64,000 nt of DNA from an uncultured Spirochaetales bacterium (GTDB lineage: Bacteria; Spirochaetota; Spirochaetia; Sphaerochaetales; Sphaerochaetaceae): positions 62,001 to 126,000 of the forward strand of contig CASEAG010000028.1 of NCBI GenBank assembly GCA_949285785.1. The letters run 5' to 3'. The notes below the pieces were generated by a model. That model worked only from the letters and a program-made list of their open reading frames with translations. It was not told the origin of the DNA and searched no databases. Shown piece by piece: positions 18,613 through 27,173 of the stretch. The first letter of the stretch is position 1. Each line of letters begins with the position of its first letter. Made by a program: the position numbers and the translations under genes.

Positions 18613-21132
18613 TTAGGACGAACAGGACTCGCACTCCTCCACTTCAAGCGCCTTGCTCCTGGTGTAGTAGAGGGACTTCACGCCCTCCTTCCAGGCAAGC
18701 AGAAGAAGATCGAGCACCTGTCTCATCGTGTATTCGTTGGTTATGTAGAGGTTCACGGACTGGGCCTGGTCGATGTGCCGGGTCCTCACGCCAGTCGCCC
18801 TGAGCGACCAGCTCTGGTCTATTTCATGTGCGTTCCTGTAATACCACCAGGTATCGGGTCCGAGATCGGGAGCGATGCGGGGAAGCATCGCACCCTTCTT
18901 CTCCTCATAGAAGAACCGCTTCATCACAGGATCCACTCCGCTGGACGTGCCGGTGATGATGCTTGTGCTGCTGGTGGGAGCGATCGCCATGAGGTAGGCA
19001 TTTCGCATGCCCTGGCGGGAGACCTTCTCCCTTACCCGGTTCCATTCCTCACCGGTGTAGCCTCTCATGTCGAAGTACTCGCCCGTCTGCCAGTCGCTAC
19101 CTTCATAGAAGGCATAGGAGCCACGCTGTGCGGCAAGATCGCTGGAGGCCTCGACTGCGGCGCGGTTTATCCTCTCGAAAAGCGCATCGACATACTCCAG
19201 ATGCTCCTCGCTCTCCCATCGGATCCCCTTTCTGGCCAGCATGTGATGGTAGCCGGAGACGCCCAGGCCGACCGCCCTGTACTGTCTGTTGGTCCGTCTG
19301 GCGTATGGAAGTGGATACATGTTCAGGTCGATCACGTTGTCAAGCGTCCTGACGGCAAGGCGTGTGAGGGAGCGCACCTTCTCGTCATCGTCCGTGTCGA
19401 TGTTTCCCAGCACCAGGGATGCGAGGTTGCAAACGACGAAGTCGCCGGGATATGTGACGCTTACGACCGCCTCCCTGCCATCGACATCCTCGACGCTGAT
19501 GGTGCCTGTCTCGATCGGCTTCATGTTCTGGGCGATCTCGGTGCACAGATTTGACGAATAGATCATTCCGCAATGCCTGTTGGGATTCGCCCTGTTGACA
19601 TGGTCACGGTTGAAGACGAAAGGGGTTCCGGTCTCGACGGCGCTCTTGATGATGAGCCTGACCAGGTCCTTCACCACCATGCTACGCTTGCTGATGCGGT
19701 TGTCGGCGACACACTCGAGATAACGACGCTCCCACTCCTCTCCATAGAAGTCCTCGAGGTTGTAGCCCTTGACCCGGCTGATCTCATAGGGGCACATCAT
19801 GTACCACATGCCGTCGATGTCGTTCTCGACCTTCTTCCAGAAGTAGTCCGGGTAGCAGATCGCAGGAAACACGTCATGGGCCTTCATCCTGTCATCGCCG
19901 TTGTTTGTCCTGAGATTGAGGAACTCGGGAAGATCCTTGTGCCACACATCCAGATAGACCGCGACTGCACCGCTTCTGACACCGAGCTGGTCGACGGCAA
20001 CCGCCGTGTCGTTGACCAGGCGGATCCATCTGATGATGCCGCCTGCAGCCCCTTCGAAGCCTCTTATGGCGGAGCCGGCCGCACGGACCTTTCCGAAGTA
20101 CAGTCCCATGCCGCCTCCGAACTTGGAGACCATGGCGAAGTTGCTGACGGAGCGGTAGATTCCATCCAGACTGTCGGGAACCGTGTCGATGAAGCAGCTT
20201 GAGAGCTGATGGAAAGGCTTTCTGGCATTGGAGAGAGTCGGAGTCGCAAGCGAGAGCTCGAGCTTCGAAAGCGCATCGTAGAGCTCCCGGACCAGGCCCA
20301 TCCTCACTTCCCTCCTCTCGTCGATGCACAGATGGAGAGCAATCGACAGATACATCTCCTGCACGAGCTCGAGAGGCACGTTGGAGTGACTTCTGATGAC
20401 ATACCTCTTGATGAGGAGATCGAGTCCGGAATATGTGAACCGTGCATCCCGACCGTCGTCGATGAAGGAATGGGCCTCCTCGATCTCGCTCCTGTCGTAT
20501 GACTCGAGGATCCTCTTGTAATAAAGCCCTTCACGTGTCAGGTACTCCAGCTTGGTGTAGAAGTCGTCGATATGAAGCTTGGACATCTCTTCCGAGACCT
20601 GCTTCCTGAACGAATGATTCAGCAGTCGGGCCGAGATGAACTCCCATTTGGGCTCCTCTGCGCTGGCAAGCTCCACACAGGCCTTCGTGAGGGCCGACAG
20701 TCTCTCGTCGATTCCCATCTCGCCGGTGATGAACATGCCGACCTTGTTCGTGAGCTTCGCCAGCGAGTACTCGATCTGGGGATAGTCCTTCTGGATACCC
20801 GCAAGTACATTATCAAGTCCTTCATCCCCGACAAGGGAGACCAGCTGACCTCTCTCCTGACGGACATTCGCCCTCTGCTCACGGTAGAGGATATAGGCCT
20901 TGGCGGTCTTGTAGTAGCCATAGCCCATGAGAGTCTCCTCGACGATGTCCTGGACCTCCTCTACGCTGATGTCCCCTCTGGATGAGCACTCCTTCACGAC
21001 GGATGCGACAATGGAGTCAATCTTGTCGTCGCTGGGGAATACGGAGCTCCCCTGGAAGGCCTTCGCAATTGCGCCACGGATCTTGGAGGAGTCGAAGGTC
21101 TCGACCCTGCCGTCTCTCTTGGTTATTTCCAT
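18613..21132 (-). CDS. nrdA: ribonucleoside-diphosphate reductase alpha subunit (class I)
   Basis: The large catalytic subunit reduces ribonucleoside diphosphates to deoxy forms. The 839-residue chain begins with an ATP-cone (ITKRDGRVETFDSSKIRGAI, about residues 3-90), contains the active-site segment SSNLCTEI, and ends with the redox pair CESC, close to Chlamydia/Treponema-type NrdA. ATG 21132 lies 11 nt after GAGG; a TTG two codons earlier (21138) has 5-nt spacing and is the alternative. A possible promoter TTGCAT-17-TAGTCT lies upstream on the minus strand. No NrdR-type box pair was recognised. Confidence 0.95.
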   Translation of the reverse strand: MEITKRDGRVETFDSSKIRGAIAKAFQGSSVFPSDDKIDSIVASVVKECSSRGDISVEEVQDIVEETLMGYGYYKTAKAYILYREQRANVRQERGQLVSLVGDEGLDNVLAGIQKDYPQIEYSLAKLTNKVGMFITGEMGIDERLSALTKACVELASAEEPKWEFISARLLNHSFRKQVSEEMSKLHIDDFYTKLEYLTREGLYYKRILESYDRSEIEEAHSFIDDGRDARFTYSGLDLLIKRYVIRSHSNVPLELVQEMYLSIALHLCIDERREVRMGLVRELYDALSKLELSLATPTLSNARKPFHQLSSCFIDTVPDSLDGIYRSVSNFAMVSKFGGGMGLYFGKVRAAGSAIRGFEGAAGGIIRWIRLVNDTAVAVDQLGVRSGAVAVYLDVWHKDLPEFLNLRTNNGDDRMKAHDVFPAICYPDYFWKKVENDIDGMWYMMCPYEISRVKGYNLEDFYGEEWERRYLECVADNRISKRSMVVKDLVRLIIKSAVETGTPFVFNRDHVNRANPNRHCGMIYSSNLCTEIAQNMKPIETGTISVEDVDGREAVVSVTYPGDFVVCNLASLVLGNIDTDDDEKVRSLTRLAVRTLDNVIDLNMYPLPYARRTNRQYRAVGLGVSGYHHMLARKGIRWESEEHLEYVDALFERINRAAVEASSDLAAQRGSYAFYEGSDWQTGEYFDMRGYTGEEWNRVREKVSRQGMRNAYLMAIAPTSSTSIITGTSSGVDPVMKRFFYEEKKGAMLPRIAPDLGPDTWWYYRNAHEIDQSWSLRATGVRTRHIDQAQSVNLYITNEYTMRQVLDLLLLAWKEGVKSLYYTRSKALEVEECESCSS

Positions 21133-21276
21133 ATCCAAAATATCCTCAATCGATAATCATTCTCGATAAGACTAAAGGAATTCATGCTGCGATGCAATAC
21201 TTGCTGACAAAAAAACTGAAAAAGATGACCACACTTGTAGCGTACCGGCTTATAATATTCGACAGGAGGCCACTAT

Positions 21277-21801
21277 ATGTCAAACGAAGTGCTCAATGCA
21301 ATCAGAGAACGCAGAAGTGTCAGAAGCTTTTGCACCAGGCATGTCGAGGACAGTCTGCTTGACCAGATTCTGGAAGCCGGCACATGGGCTGCAAGCGCCA
21401 TGAACAGGCAGCCTGCGAAGATCGTATGCGTCACAAGAGAGGAGGACCGCAGACAGCTTTCAAGGATGAACGCAGCCGTTATGGGCAGCGACAAGGATCC
21501 ATATTACGGAGCACCCTGCATCATCATCGTTCTTGTCGACAGCGCAAGTGCAACCGGACGTGAGGACGGTTCCCTTGTCCTTGGCAACATGATGCTCGCC
21601 GCGCATTCTCTCGGTCTCGGCTCATGCTGGATCAACAGGGAACGCGAGATGTTCGCCACAGACGAAGGAAAGGCCCTGCTGAAGAAGTGGGGGATAAAGG
21701 AGGATCTCACCGGAGTCGGAGCGCTTGCACTCGGCTATTCGGCCGCGCCACACGATGCGGGAAAGCCGAGAAAAAGCGACTACATCGTCAAGGTCGAATA
21801 G
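21277..21801 (+). CDS. nitroreductase-family protein
   Basis: A 174-residue FMN-dependent oxidoreductase of the nitroreductase superfamily. It begins with the typical AIRERRSVRSF segment (FMN phosphate contacts), has WAASAMNRQPAKIVCV and ends in the LGLGSCWI and GVGALALGY regions of the fold. GGAGG precedes the ATG at 8-nt spacing, and a TATAAT -10 lies at 21251-21256. The gene is monocistronic and converges on glycerate kinase with a 14-nt gap. The natural electron acceptor cannot be predicted. Confidence 0.9.
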   Translation: MSNEVLNAIRERRSVRSFCTRHVEDSLLDQILEAGTWAASAMNRQPAKIVCVTREEDRRQLSRMNAAVMGSDKDPYYGAPCIIIVLVDSASATGREDGSLVLGNMMLAAHSLGLGSCWINREREMFATDEGKALLKKWGIKEDLTGVGALALGYSAAPHDAGKPRKSDYIVKVE

Positions 21802-21815
21802 CCAGGCAGACGCAA

Positions 21816-22946
21816 TCAAGTCAAGGTGTCGATGAAGCGCATCAGGTTGTCCATCGTAAGGGCGAGATCCTTCTCCGCCCTCGCCTTCGCCTCTTCATAC
21901 GGCACGGCGACACGATTGATTGAGAAGATGCCGCTCACACCTTCATCGTAGATGCAGGCGATATCGTCCCCGATGTCGCCGACTATCGCAATCACAGGGA
22001 TGCCAAGACGTTTGGCCTTGTGTGCGACCCCTACGACAACCTTTCCACGCAAAGACTGGTCGTCCAGCCTCCCCTCACCTGTGAAGACCATATCGGCATC
22101 ACGGGCAACGGAGTCGAATCCAGTCACATCCAGGACAGTCTCGATGCCACTATGCAGATGGGCGCCAAGGAATGCAAGCATGCCGCCGCCCATTCCCCCG
22201 GCCGCACCGCTTCCCGGAATGCTCTGAAGATCTGCTCCAAGCTCCGTCCTGACAAGCGAGGCCAGATGGACAAGAGCGCAATCAAGCCGCTTGACCATCG
22301 CATCGTCGGCGCCCTTCTGCGGCCCGTAGACGCATGCAGCGCCGGATGCACCATGGAATGGATTGTCGACATCGCACATTGCGATGATCTCGGCATCCTT
22401 GACACATGAATCAAGTCCACTGATATCGATATGGGTGACTTTCTCCAGAGTATCACCGACTGGAATGAACGACCTGCCGTCACTGTCAAGGAATCTGACT
22501 CCACATGCTGCCGCGGCTCCGCATCCGGCATCGTTGGTCGCACTTCCACCAAGTCCCAAGATTATTCTCTTCGCCCCGCGTCGTGCGGCATGGACGATGA
22601 GCTCGCCCACACCAAAAGTCGAAGTCCTCGACGGGTCGAGACGATTCACGGCAAGAGGAAGCCCTGCGGCAGCTGACATCTCGATGACTGCCGTTCCATC
22701 AGGAAGCATGCCATAGAAGCTCTCGATCAAATCGCCCCATGGGCCTTGGACTTCGAGAGGAATCCTCTCTCCTCCGACGGCTGTCAGGAATGCATCGACA
22801 GTACCTTCTCCTCCATCAGCCACGGGGATGGAGACCACTGTGCATCCAGGATAGTGACGGAGAACCGCATCTCTCATGATTTCGATGATCCGCCTGCTTG
22901 ACATGGTCCCCTTGAAGGAATCGGGGACGAGCACGACTTTCCTCAA
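21816..22946 (-). CDS. glycerate kinase (GlxK/GarK family)
   Basis: This 376-residue enzyme phosphorylates D-glycerate to 2-phosphoglycerate (the usual activity of this family). Diagnostic stretches are VPDSFKGTMSS at the N-terminus, VADGGEGTVDAF and GLGGSATNDAGCGAA. Translation starts at TTG 22946, because GAGGAGG lies 6 nt upstream and no in-frame ATG fits; TAGAAT (22975-22970) supplies a -10. It appears to be a single-gene unit. Confidence 0.93.
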   Translation of the reverse strand: MRKVVLVPDSFKGTMSSRRIIEIMRDAVLRHYPGCTVVSIPVADGGEGTVDAFLTAVGGERIPLEVQGPWGDLIESFYGMLPDGTAVIEMSAAAGLPLAVNRLDPSRTSTFGVGELIVHAARRGAKRIILGLGGSATNDAGCGAAAACGVRFLDSDGRSFIPVGDTLEKVTHIDISGLDSCVKDAEIIAMCDVDNPFHGASGAACVYGPQKGADDAMVKRLDCALVHLASLVRTELGADLQSIPGSGAAGGMGGGMLAFLGAHLHSGIETVLDVTGFDSVARDADMVFTGEGRLDDQSLRGKVVVGVAHKAKRLGIPVIAIVGDIGDDIACIYDEGVSGIFSINRVAVPYEEAKARAEKDLALTMDNLMRFIDTLT

Positions 22947-23121
22947 CTCCAGCCTCCTCGCTCATGACGATTCTACACCATCGGGAGGAAATGATGATAT
23001 GGAAACATGAGTGAAGTTCATATTGGGATAAATGTCTTAAAGCGTCCTTCCATTCATATCGGTTTCTGCAAAACCATCATTCTTCCAAGCCTACAAGTTC
23101 CAGCGAAAACGTCCTTTCTTT

Positions 23122-23955
23122 TCATTTCAAGCTCTTCGTATAACGACATTTTGGATAGGCTGAACAGCCAAGAAAGGAAACTCCAGCATTAGGACCGCTC
23201 CTCGCAGTACGTACTACAAGAGGTGCCCCGCAGCGCGGACACAATCCATTGTCCAATCTTTCCTGCCTCTTTGAAACACATTGTCTCACATTCTCGACAT
23301 GTTCTGATTTCTCTACATCTACAATTGATGCAATTATGGTCTGGTAGATTCCATCAACTTCTTCACTGCTCAGCGAACCAGCAAACCGTGCATCGATTCT
23401 CTCAATGACTTTTCCAAGATTGCAGAAGTGTGCAATGAACACGTCATCGTCTTCATATGAGAGTGCCTTGAATTCAGCATCGTCACTGAAGACAACAATC
23501 GAATACACAGGACAATTGTAGTTTCCAAGGATTCTTCTGATGCATCGGATATGAGAAGCATTCTGCTTGATGGGATTATAAAACCGGTTCTTTATCGACT
23601 CTCCTCGGTATCCAGTAGTAAGAACCTGAGTCCAGTATTGGTTCTTCTCGTTGGCAAATATCCAGCCACTATAGTTTTTCACCTCGACGACATAAATCCC
23701 ACTTTCTGCGATAATGACATGATCAATCTGGCAGGTTCCACTATCAGGCCAGGAAAGTATCAGATCGTTCAGCAAATGGTTATCCGAGCAAAATCTTACG
23801 CGGGACAGTATCCTGGCAACACGTCGCTCTCCCCTATCTCCCTTGCTCTCGGCAGAACTGAATCCAAATAAAGCATGCCGGATATTCCGTCTTGCTCGGC
23901 CACGCAATCTTCTCAATGGATTATTGAACAAGGAAAAGAGTCTCATATGTTCCAT
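23122..23955 (-). CDS. NERD-domain protein with C-terminal topoisomerase-type zinc ribbon
   Basis: About 277 residues. The N-terminal half carries a nuclease-related (NERD) domain: SKGDRGERRVARIL, then QIDHVIIAESGIYVVEVKNY with the acidic/Lys active-site-like residues of the restriction-endonuclease fold. The C-terminus is a zinc ribbon of the type in topoisomerase I tails: CPRCGAPLVVR and FLGCSAYPKCRYTK. The protein probably processes or binds DNA, but NERD proteins are uncharacterised. ATG 23955 (MEHMRLF) or 23946 (MRLF) is the start; neither has a strong Shine-Dalgarno. Base composition is clearly more AT-rich than its neighbours, so recent transfer is plausible. Confidence 0.82.
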   Translation of the reverse strand: MEHMRLFSLFNNPLRRLRGRARRNIRHALFGFSSAESKGDRGERRVARILSRVRFCSDNHLLNDLILSWPDSGTCQIDHVIIAESGIYVVEVKNYSGWIFANEKNQYWTQVLTTGYRGESIKNRFYNPIKQNASHIRCIRRILGNYNCPVYSIVVFSDDAEFKALSYEDDDVFIAHFCNLGKVIERIDARFAGSLSSEEVDGIYQTIIASIVDVEKSEHVENVRQCVSKRQERLDNGLCPRCGAPLVVRTARSGPNAGVSFLGCSAYPKCRYTKSLK

Positions 23956-24152
23956 CTTTGCTAATAATGATATACCCAAATTTCAGGAAACACATTTCAA
24001 CATAGGGTTGTTATTATTTCATTTCCTCAAATCAAAGCCGTTAAGACACCCCTGCCAAGAAGTATATTTACGCAGTTGGTTCACATTAATGAAGTAGTTG
24101 GAAACCGAATCCGCGTTTTTTTTCAATTTCGATTTCACCTTGCCTTTTTCCC

Positions 24153-24180
24153 TTGACGGGGGGGGCAAATCCCCTAGCCT
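24153..24180 (+). promoter_or_regulatory. promoter with a G8 tract in its spacer (lipoprotein gene)
   Basis: TTGACG (24153-24158) and TAGCCT (24175-24180) are 16 nt apart. A run of eight G (24158-24165) begins at the last base of the -35 box, so slippage would change the spacer length; one extra G gives 17 nt. The 282-base gap from 23956 to 24237 is AT-rich and otherwise shows only a T8 run. Confidence 0.5.
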
Positions 24181-24237
24181 TGAAGAGCCTGGATGATACC
24201 AAAGCCATCCAGAGATACCAGAAAAGAGAGGGAAAAG

Positions 24238-24825
24238 ATGAAAAAGACATTCATTGTCATCGCAATGCTTCTGCTCGTATTCGCAATATCATGCGATGGA
24301 GACAATCCTGCACCGGGAGACACGCCGTCAACATCAGTGCCAGTGATTCCGGAATCTGCACCTGACACCTTCACTGAAGTACCTGAAGATCAGAGGGCTG
24401 CCTTCGTCTCGACTGCGCTTGGATTATTCCCGGCTGTATTCCAGGAAGAGGATGTGATGAAGATCATGAGCAGTGACACTGGTGGTTCTAACGAGACAGG
24501 TACCGTTTCCGCAGTATCCAAACAGTCAGGGGATCAGATGACCGTCAATTTCACCTTCAACGGCTTCAAGATAACCAAGCTTGCAGAACAAGCGGGTATG
24601 GCTGTAACACTCTGGGGTGGCTACAACACCACAGGCAATATAGATGCTGAAGACATGTCAAAGAATACCGCCTCTTTCAACCTCGTCATTCAGCTCAGCG
24701 GAGAGGGATTTCCAGAAGGCACATATCACATGAGCGGAAACTTCTCACCTGCTAACGAGTCAATGACAATCTACCTGAACGGAGATCCTGTGACCTCGAC
24801 CATGCCCCCCAGCAGCAATGTCTAA
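24238..24825 (+). CDS. putative lipoprotein of unknown function
   Basis: A 195-residue exported protein with a lipoprotein signal peptide (MKKTFIVIAMLLLVFAISC; the lipobox Cys is residue 19) followed by an acidic Pro/Ser/Thr-rich linker and a beta-rich domain of about 150 residues with repeated polar and aromatic segments (MTVNFTFNGFKI, ASFNLVIQL, ESMTIYLNG). It is likely anchored to the inner or outer membrane facing the periplasm or surface. The GAGAGGG Shine-Dalgarno decides the start over an upstream in-frame ATG. It is monocistronic, with its own promoter and a strong terminator. No family was recognised. Confidence 0.75.
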   Translation: MKKTFIVIAMLLLVFAISCDGDNPAPGDTPSTSVPVIPESAPDTFTEVPEDQRAAFVSTALGLFPAVFQEEDVMKIMSSDTGGSNETGTVSAVSKQSGDQMTVNFTFNGFKITKLAEQAGMAVTLWGGYNTTGNIDAEDMSKNTASFNLVIQLSGEGFPEGTYHMSGNFSPANESMTIYLNGDPVTSTMPPSSNV

Positions 24826-24851
24826 TATTCCAAGCCATGACCAGCTTGCAT

Positions 24852-24883
24852 CGACAGCCCTGTCTCAGGGCTGTCGCTTTTTT
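24852..24883 (+). terminator. Rho-independent terminator after the lipoprotein gene
   Basis: CGACAGCCCTG and CAGGGCTGTCG form an 11-bp perfect stem with a TCT loop, followed by CTTTTTT. Confidence 0.95.
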
Positions 24884-24884
24884 G

Positions 24885-27158
24885 TTACATGGTCCCGTTG
24901 ATCTCGTTTATCCTTCCTACCGACTCCTCGACCTTCACGCCACCGGGCACCGCCATCCACAGTCCACGGATGGGAAGTTCGTAGCACATCTGTCTGAAGG
25001 CCCTGTCATGCTCGCTGTCACTGGGGAAATCCCTGTCGATCGCATCGGCCACAGGACCGAGCACCGCCCTTCCTCCAGGCGTCTTCAAGGCATCCTTCAG
25101 CATCGTATCCATATCCACCTTGCCTGTATTCCTGACGAGCGGCAGAGGACCGTCGAACAGGCTCTCGAAGTCATCGATGTCACCGCGGACATGAGGCGTC
25201 GTCGTGCCATCTACATGAAGGACCCCCTTCAGCCTGATATCCCTGGAGGAGGCACCGATTCCTATCTCGTACTCGCCCTCCTCCACCAGGAACGCCTTGT
25301 CGACGACATCGTAGTATGTGAAGGAATCACGCGTGAGCGGGATTGATACACGCCTCTTCTCCCCAGAGCGGAGAAACACCTTTCTGAAGCCTCTCAGCTC
25401 CCTGAGGGGCCTCGGTATGCGCGAATCCGGCAGGCCGACATACAGCTGGGCGATCTCGCTTCCGTCGACTGAACCCGTGTTCTCCAGCGTGAATACCACA
25501 TGATCTGCATGGATCTCAAGATCCGAATATGCGAATGTCGTATAGCTTCTGCCATAGCCGAACTCGTATGCAACCGGCATGGCCTTCCTGTCGTAGTACC
25601 TGTAGCCGGCGAATATGCTCTCCCTGTACAGCACGTCCAACTCATCAGTGGAGAAGTTTCCATAGGACGGAGTGTCCTCAAGCCTCAGGGGAAACGTCTC
25701 GGCAAGCTTGCCGGAAGGATTCACTCTGCCCCTGAGCACATCTGCGACGGCAGACCCGAGGGCCTGTCCCCCGAGGTAGCACATGAGAAGGGCATCCACC
25801 CTCCTGCTGAACGGAAGGATCACAGGGGCACCCGCCAGGACCAGAACCACCACATGACAGCCGGCATCGAGAAGCGCATCCACCAGCCGAAGCTGACCAT
25901 TCGGCAGGTCCATGTCCCTTCTGTCGAAGCCTTCAGCCTCGTACGAGTCGGGAAGTCCTACGACGACGATGGAGGCATCCTTGTCTCTGCCCGTCTCGAT
26001 TGCTTCGGCTATCAGCTGATCGGAGGTCTCTCCAGTAACTGGATCATAACCTTCGGCGTAATCGAACATCGAAAGGGCGTCTCTAATCGTGTCCAGCCTT
26101 GTAGGATTGATTCTGCTGGAACCGGCACCCTGGTAGCGTATCCTGTCGGCCAGAGAGCCTATGAGTGCATACCTGCCGTCCTTTTCAAGTGGCAGACGTC
26201 CATTGTTCTCCAGCAGCACGAACGATGAAGAGGCGGCTCTTCTTGCCACGTCATGATGTGCATCCTTGTCGTATGGCCTCTTGACGACGCCTGAGGCCTT
26301 GAGAAGCAGGGAAACGATCCGCTTCACGCACATGTCGAGATCCGCCATCGACAGAGTTCCATCTTCTATGGCGGCCCTTACCTTCTCCGCATTCTCCTCG
26401 GCAGGTCCAGGCATCTCGAGATCCAGTCCGGCCCTGATTGCATCGACCCTCTCGCTCATTGCACCCCAGTCGGACATCACCAAGCCATCGAAGCCCCATT
26501 CGTCACGCAGGACATCCGTGAGCAGCCATCTGTTCACCGAGGAGTATATGCCGTCGACTCTGTTATATGAGCACATCACGGTCGAAGGATGCCCCTCCTT
26601 GACCGCAATCTCGAACTCCTTCAGATAGATCTCCCTCAATGCCCTTTCGTCGACGACGGAATTGCCCGACATGCGCATTCGCTCCTGGCTGTTCGCGGCG
26701 AAGTGCTTCAGACTTGTTCCTATACCGGTCCTCTCCACTCCTCTGATGAAAGACGCCCCCATCTTGCCGGACAGGTACGGGTCCTCGCTGTAGTACTCGA
26801 AGCATCTTCCACAAAGAGGAGATCGTTTCATGTTGACTCCCGGACCGAGCACGACGGCTACATCCTCGGCGATGCACTCCTCACCAAGCGCCTGTCCCAC
26901 CATGTACGGAACCTCCTCGTCCCAGCTGGATGCCATAAGACATGCAGGAGGATAGCATGTCGCAGGAACCGATTCCTGCTGACCGAGGTTGTCGGATCCT
27001 TCCATCTGCTTTCTCAGTCCATGGGGACCGTCGGTGATCATGACTGGAGAAAGCCCTGCAGAGGGGACACCCGAAATGTGCCAGGCATCCTTTCCAGCTA
27101 TGAGTGCGAGCTTTTCATCAAGGCTCATCTGTTCAACCATCTCGTCAACGCTCTTCAT
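24885..27158 (-). CDS. glycoside hydrolase family 3 (beta-glucosidase-like)
   Basis: A 757-residue GH3 enzyme that removes terminal beta-linked sugars. The N-terminal domain has KHFAANSQE and, after MCSYNRVDG, the nucleophile Asp in VMSDWG. A second alpha/beta domain and a C-terminal fibronectin III-like domain (LRGFRKVFLRSGE, about residues 590-660) follow. There is no signal peptide, so it works on imported oligosaccharides. It is the last gene of the lacI-sulfatase-GH3 operon, 15 nt after the sulfatase. The sugar specificity (glucose, xylose or other) is not determined. Confidence 0.92.
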   Translation of the reverse strand: MKSVDEMVEQMSLDEKLALIAGKDAWHISGVPSAGLSPVMITDGPHGLRKQMEGSDNLGQQESVPATCYPPACLMASSWDEEVPYMVGQALGEECIAEDVAVVLGPGVNMKRSPLCGRCFEYYSEDPYLSGKMGASFIRGVERTGIGTSLKHFAANSQERMRMSGNSVVDERALREIYLKEFEIAVKEGHPSTVMCSYNRVDGIYSSVNRWLLTDVLRDEWGFDGLVMSDWGAMSERVDAIRAGLDLEMPGPAEENAEKVRAAIEDGTLSMADLDMCVKRIVSLLLKASGVVKRPYDKDAHHDVARRAASSSFVLLENNGRLPLEKDGRYALIGSLADRIRYQGAGSSRINPTRLDTIRDALSMFDYAEGYDPVTGETSDQLIAEAIETGRDKDASIVVVGLPDSYEAEGFDRRDMDLPNGQLRLVDALLDAGCHVVVLVLAGAPVILPFSRRVDALLMCYLGGQALGSAVADVLRGRVNPSGKLAETFPLRLEDTPSYGNFSTDELDVLYRESIFAGYRYYDRKAMPVAYEFGYGRSYTTFAYSDLEIHADHVVFTLENTGSVDGSEIAQLYVGLPDSRIPRPLRELRGFRKVFLRSGEKRRVSIPLTRDSFTYYDVVDKAFLVEEGEYEIGIGASSRDIRLKGVLHVDGTTTPHVRGDIDDFESLFDGPLPLVRNTGKVDMDTMLKDALKTPGGRAVLGPVADAIDRDFPSDSEHDRAFRQMCYELPIRGLWMAVPGGVKVEESVGRINEINGTM

Positions 27159-27173
27159 CTGTAATCATCTCCT

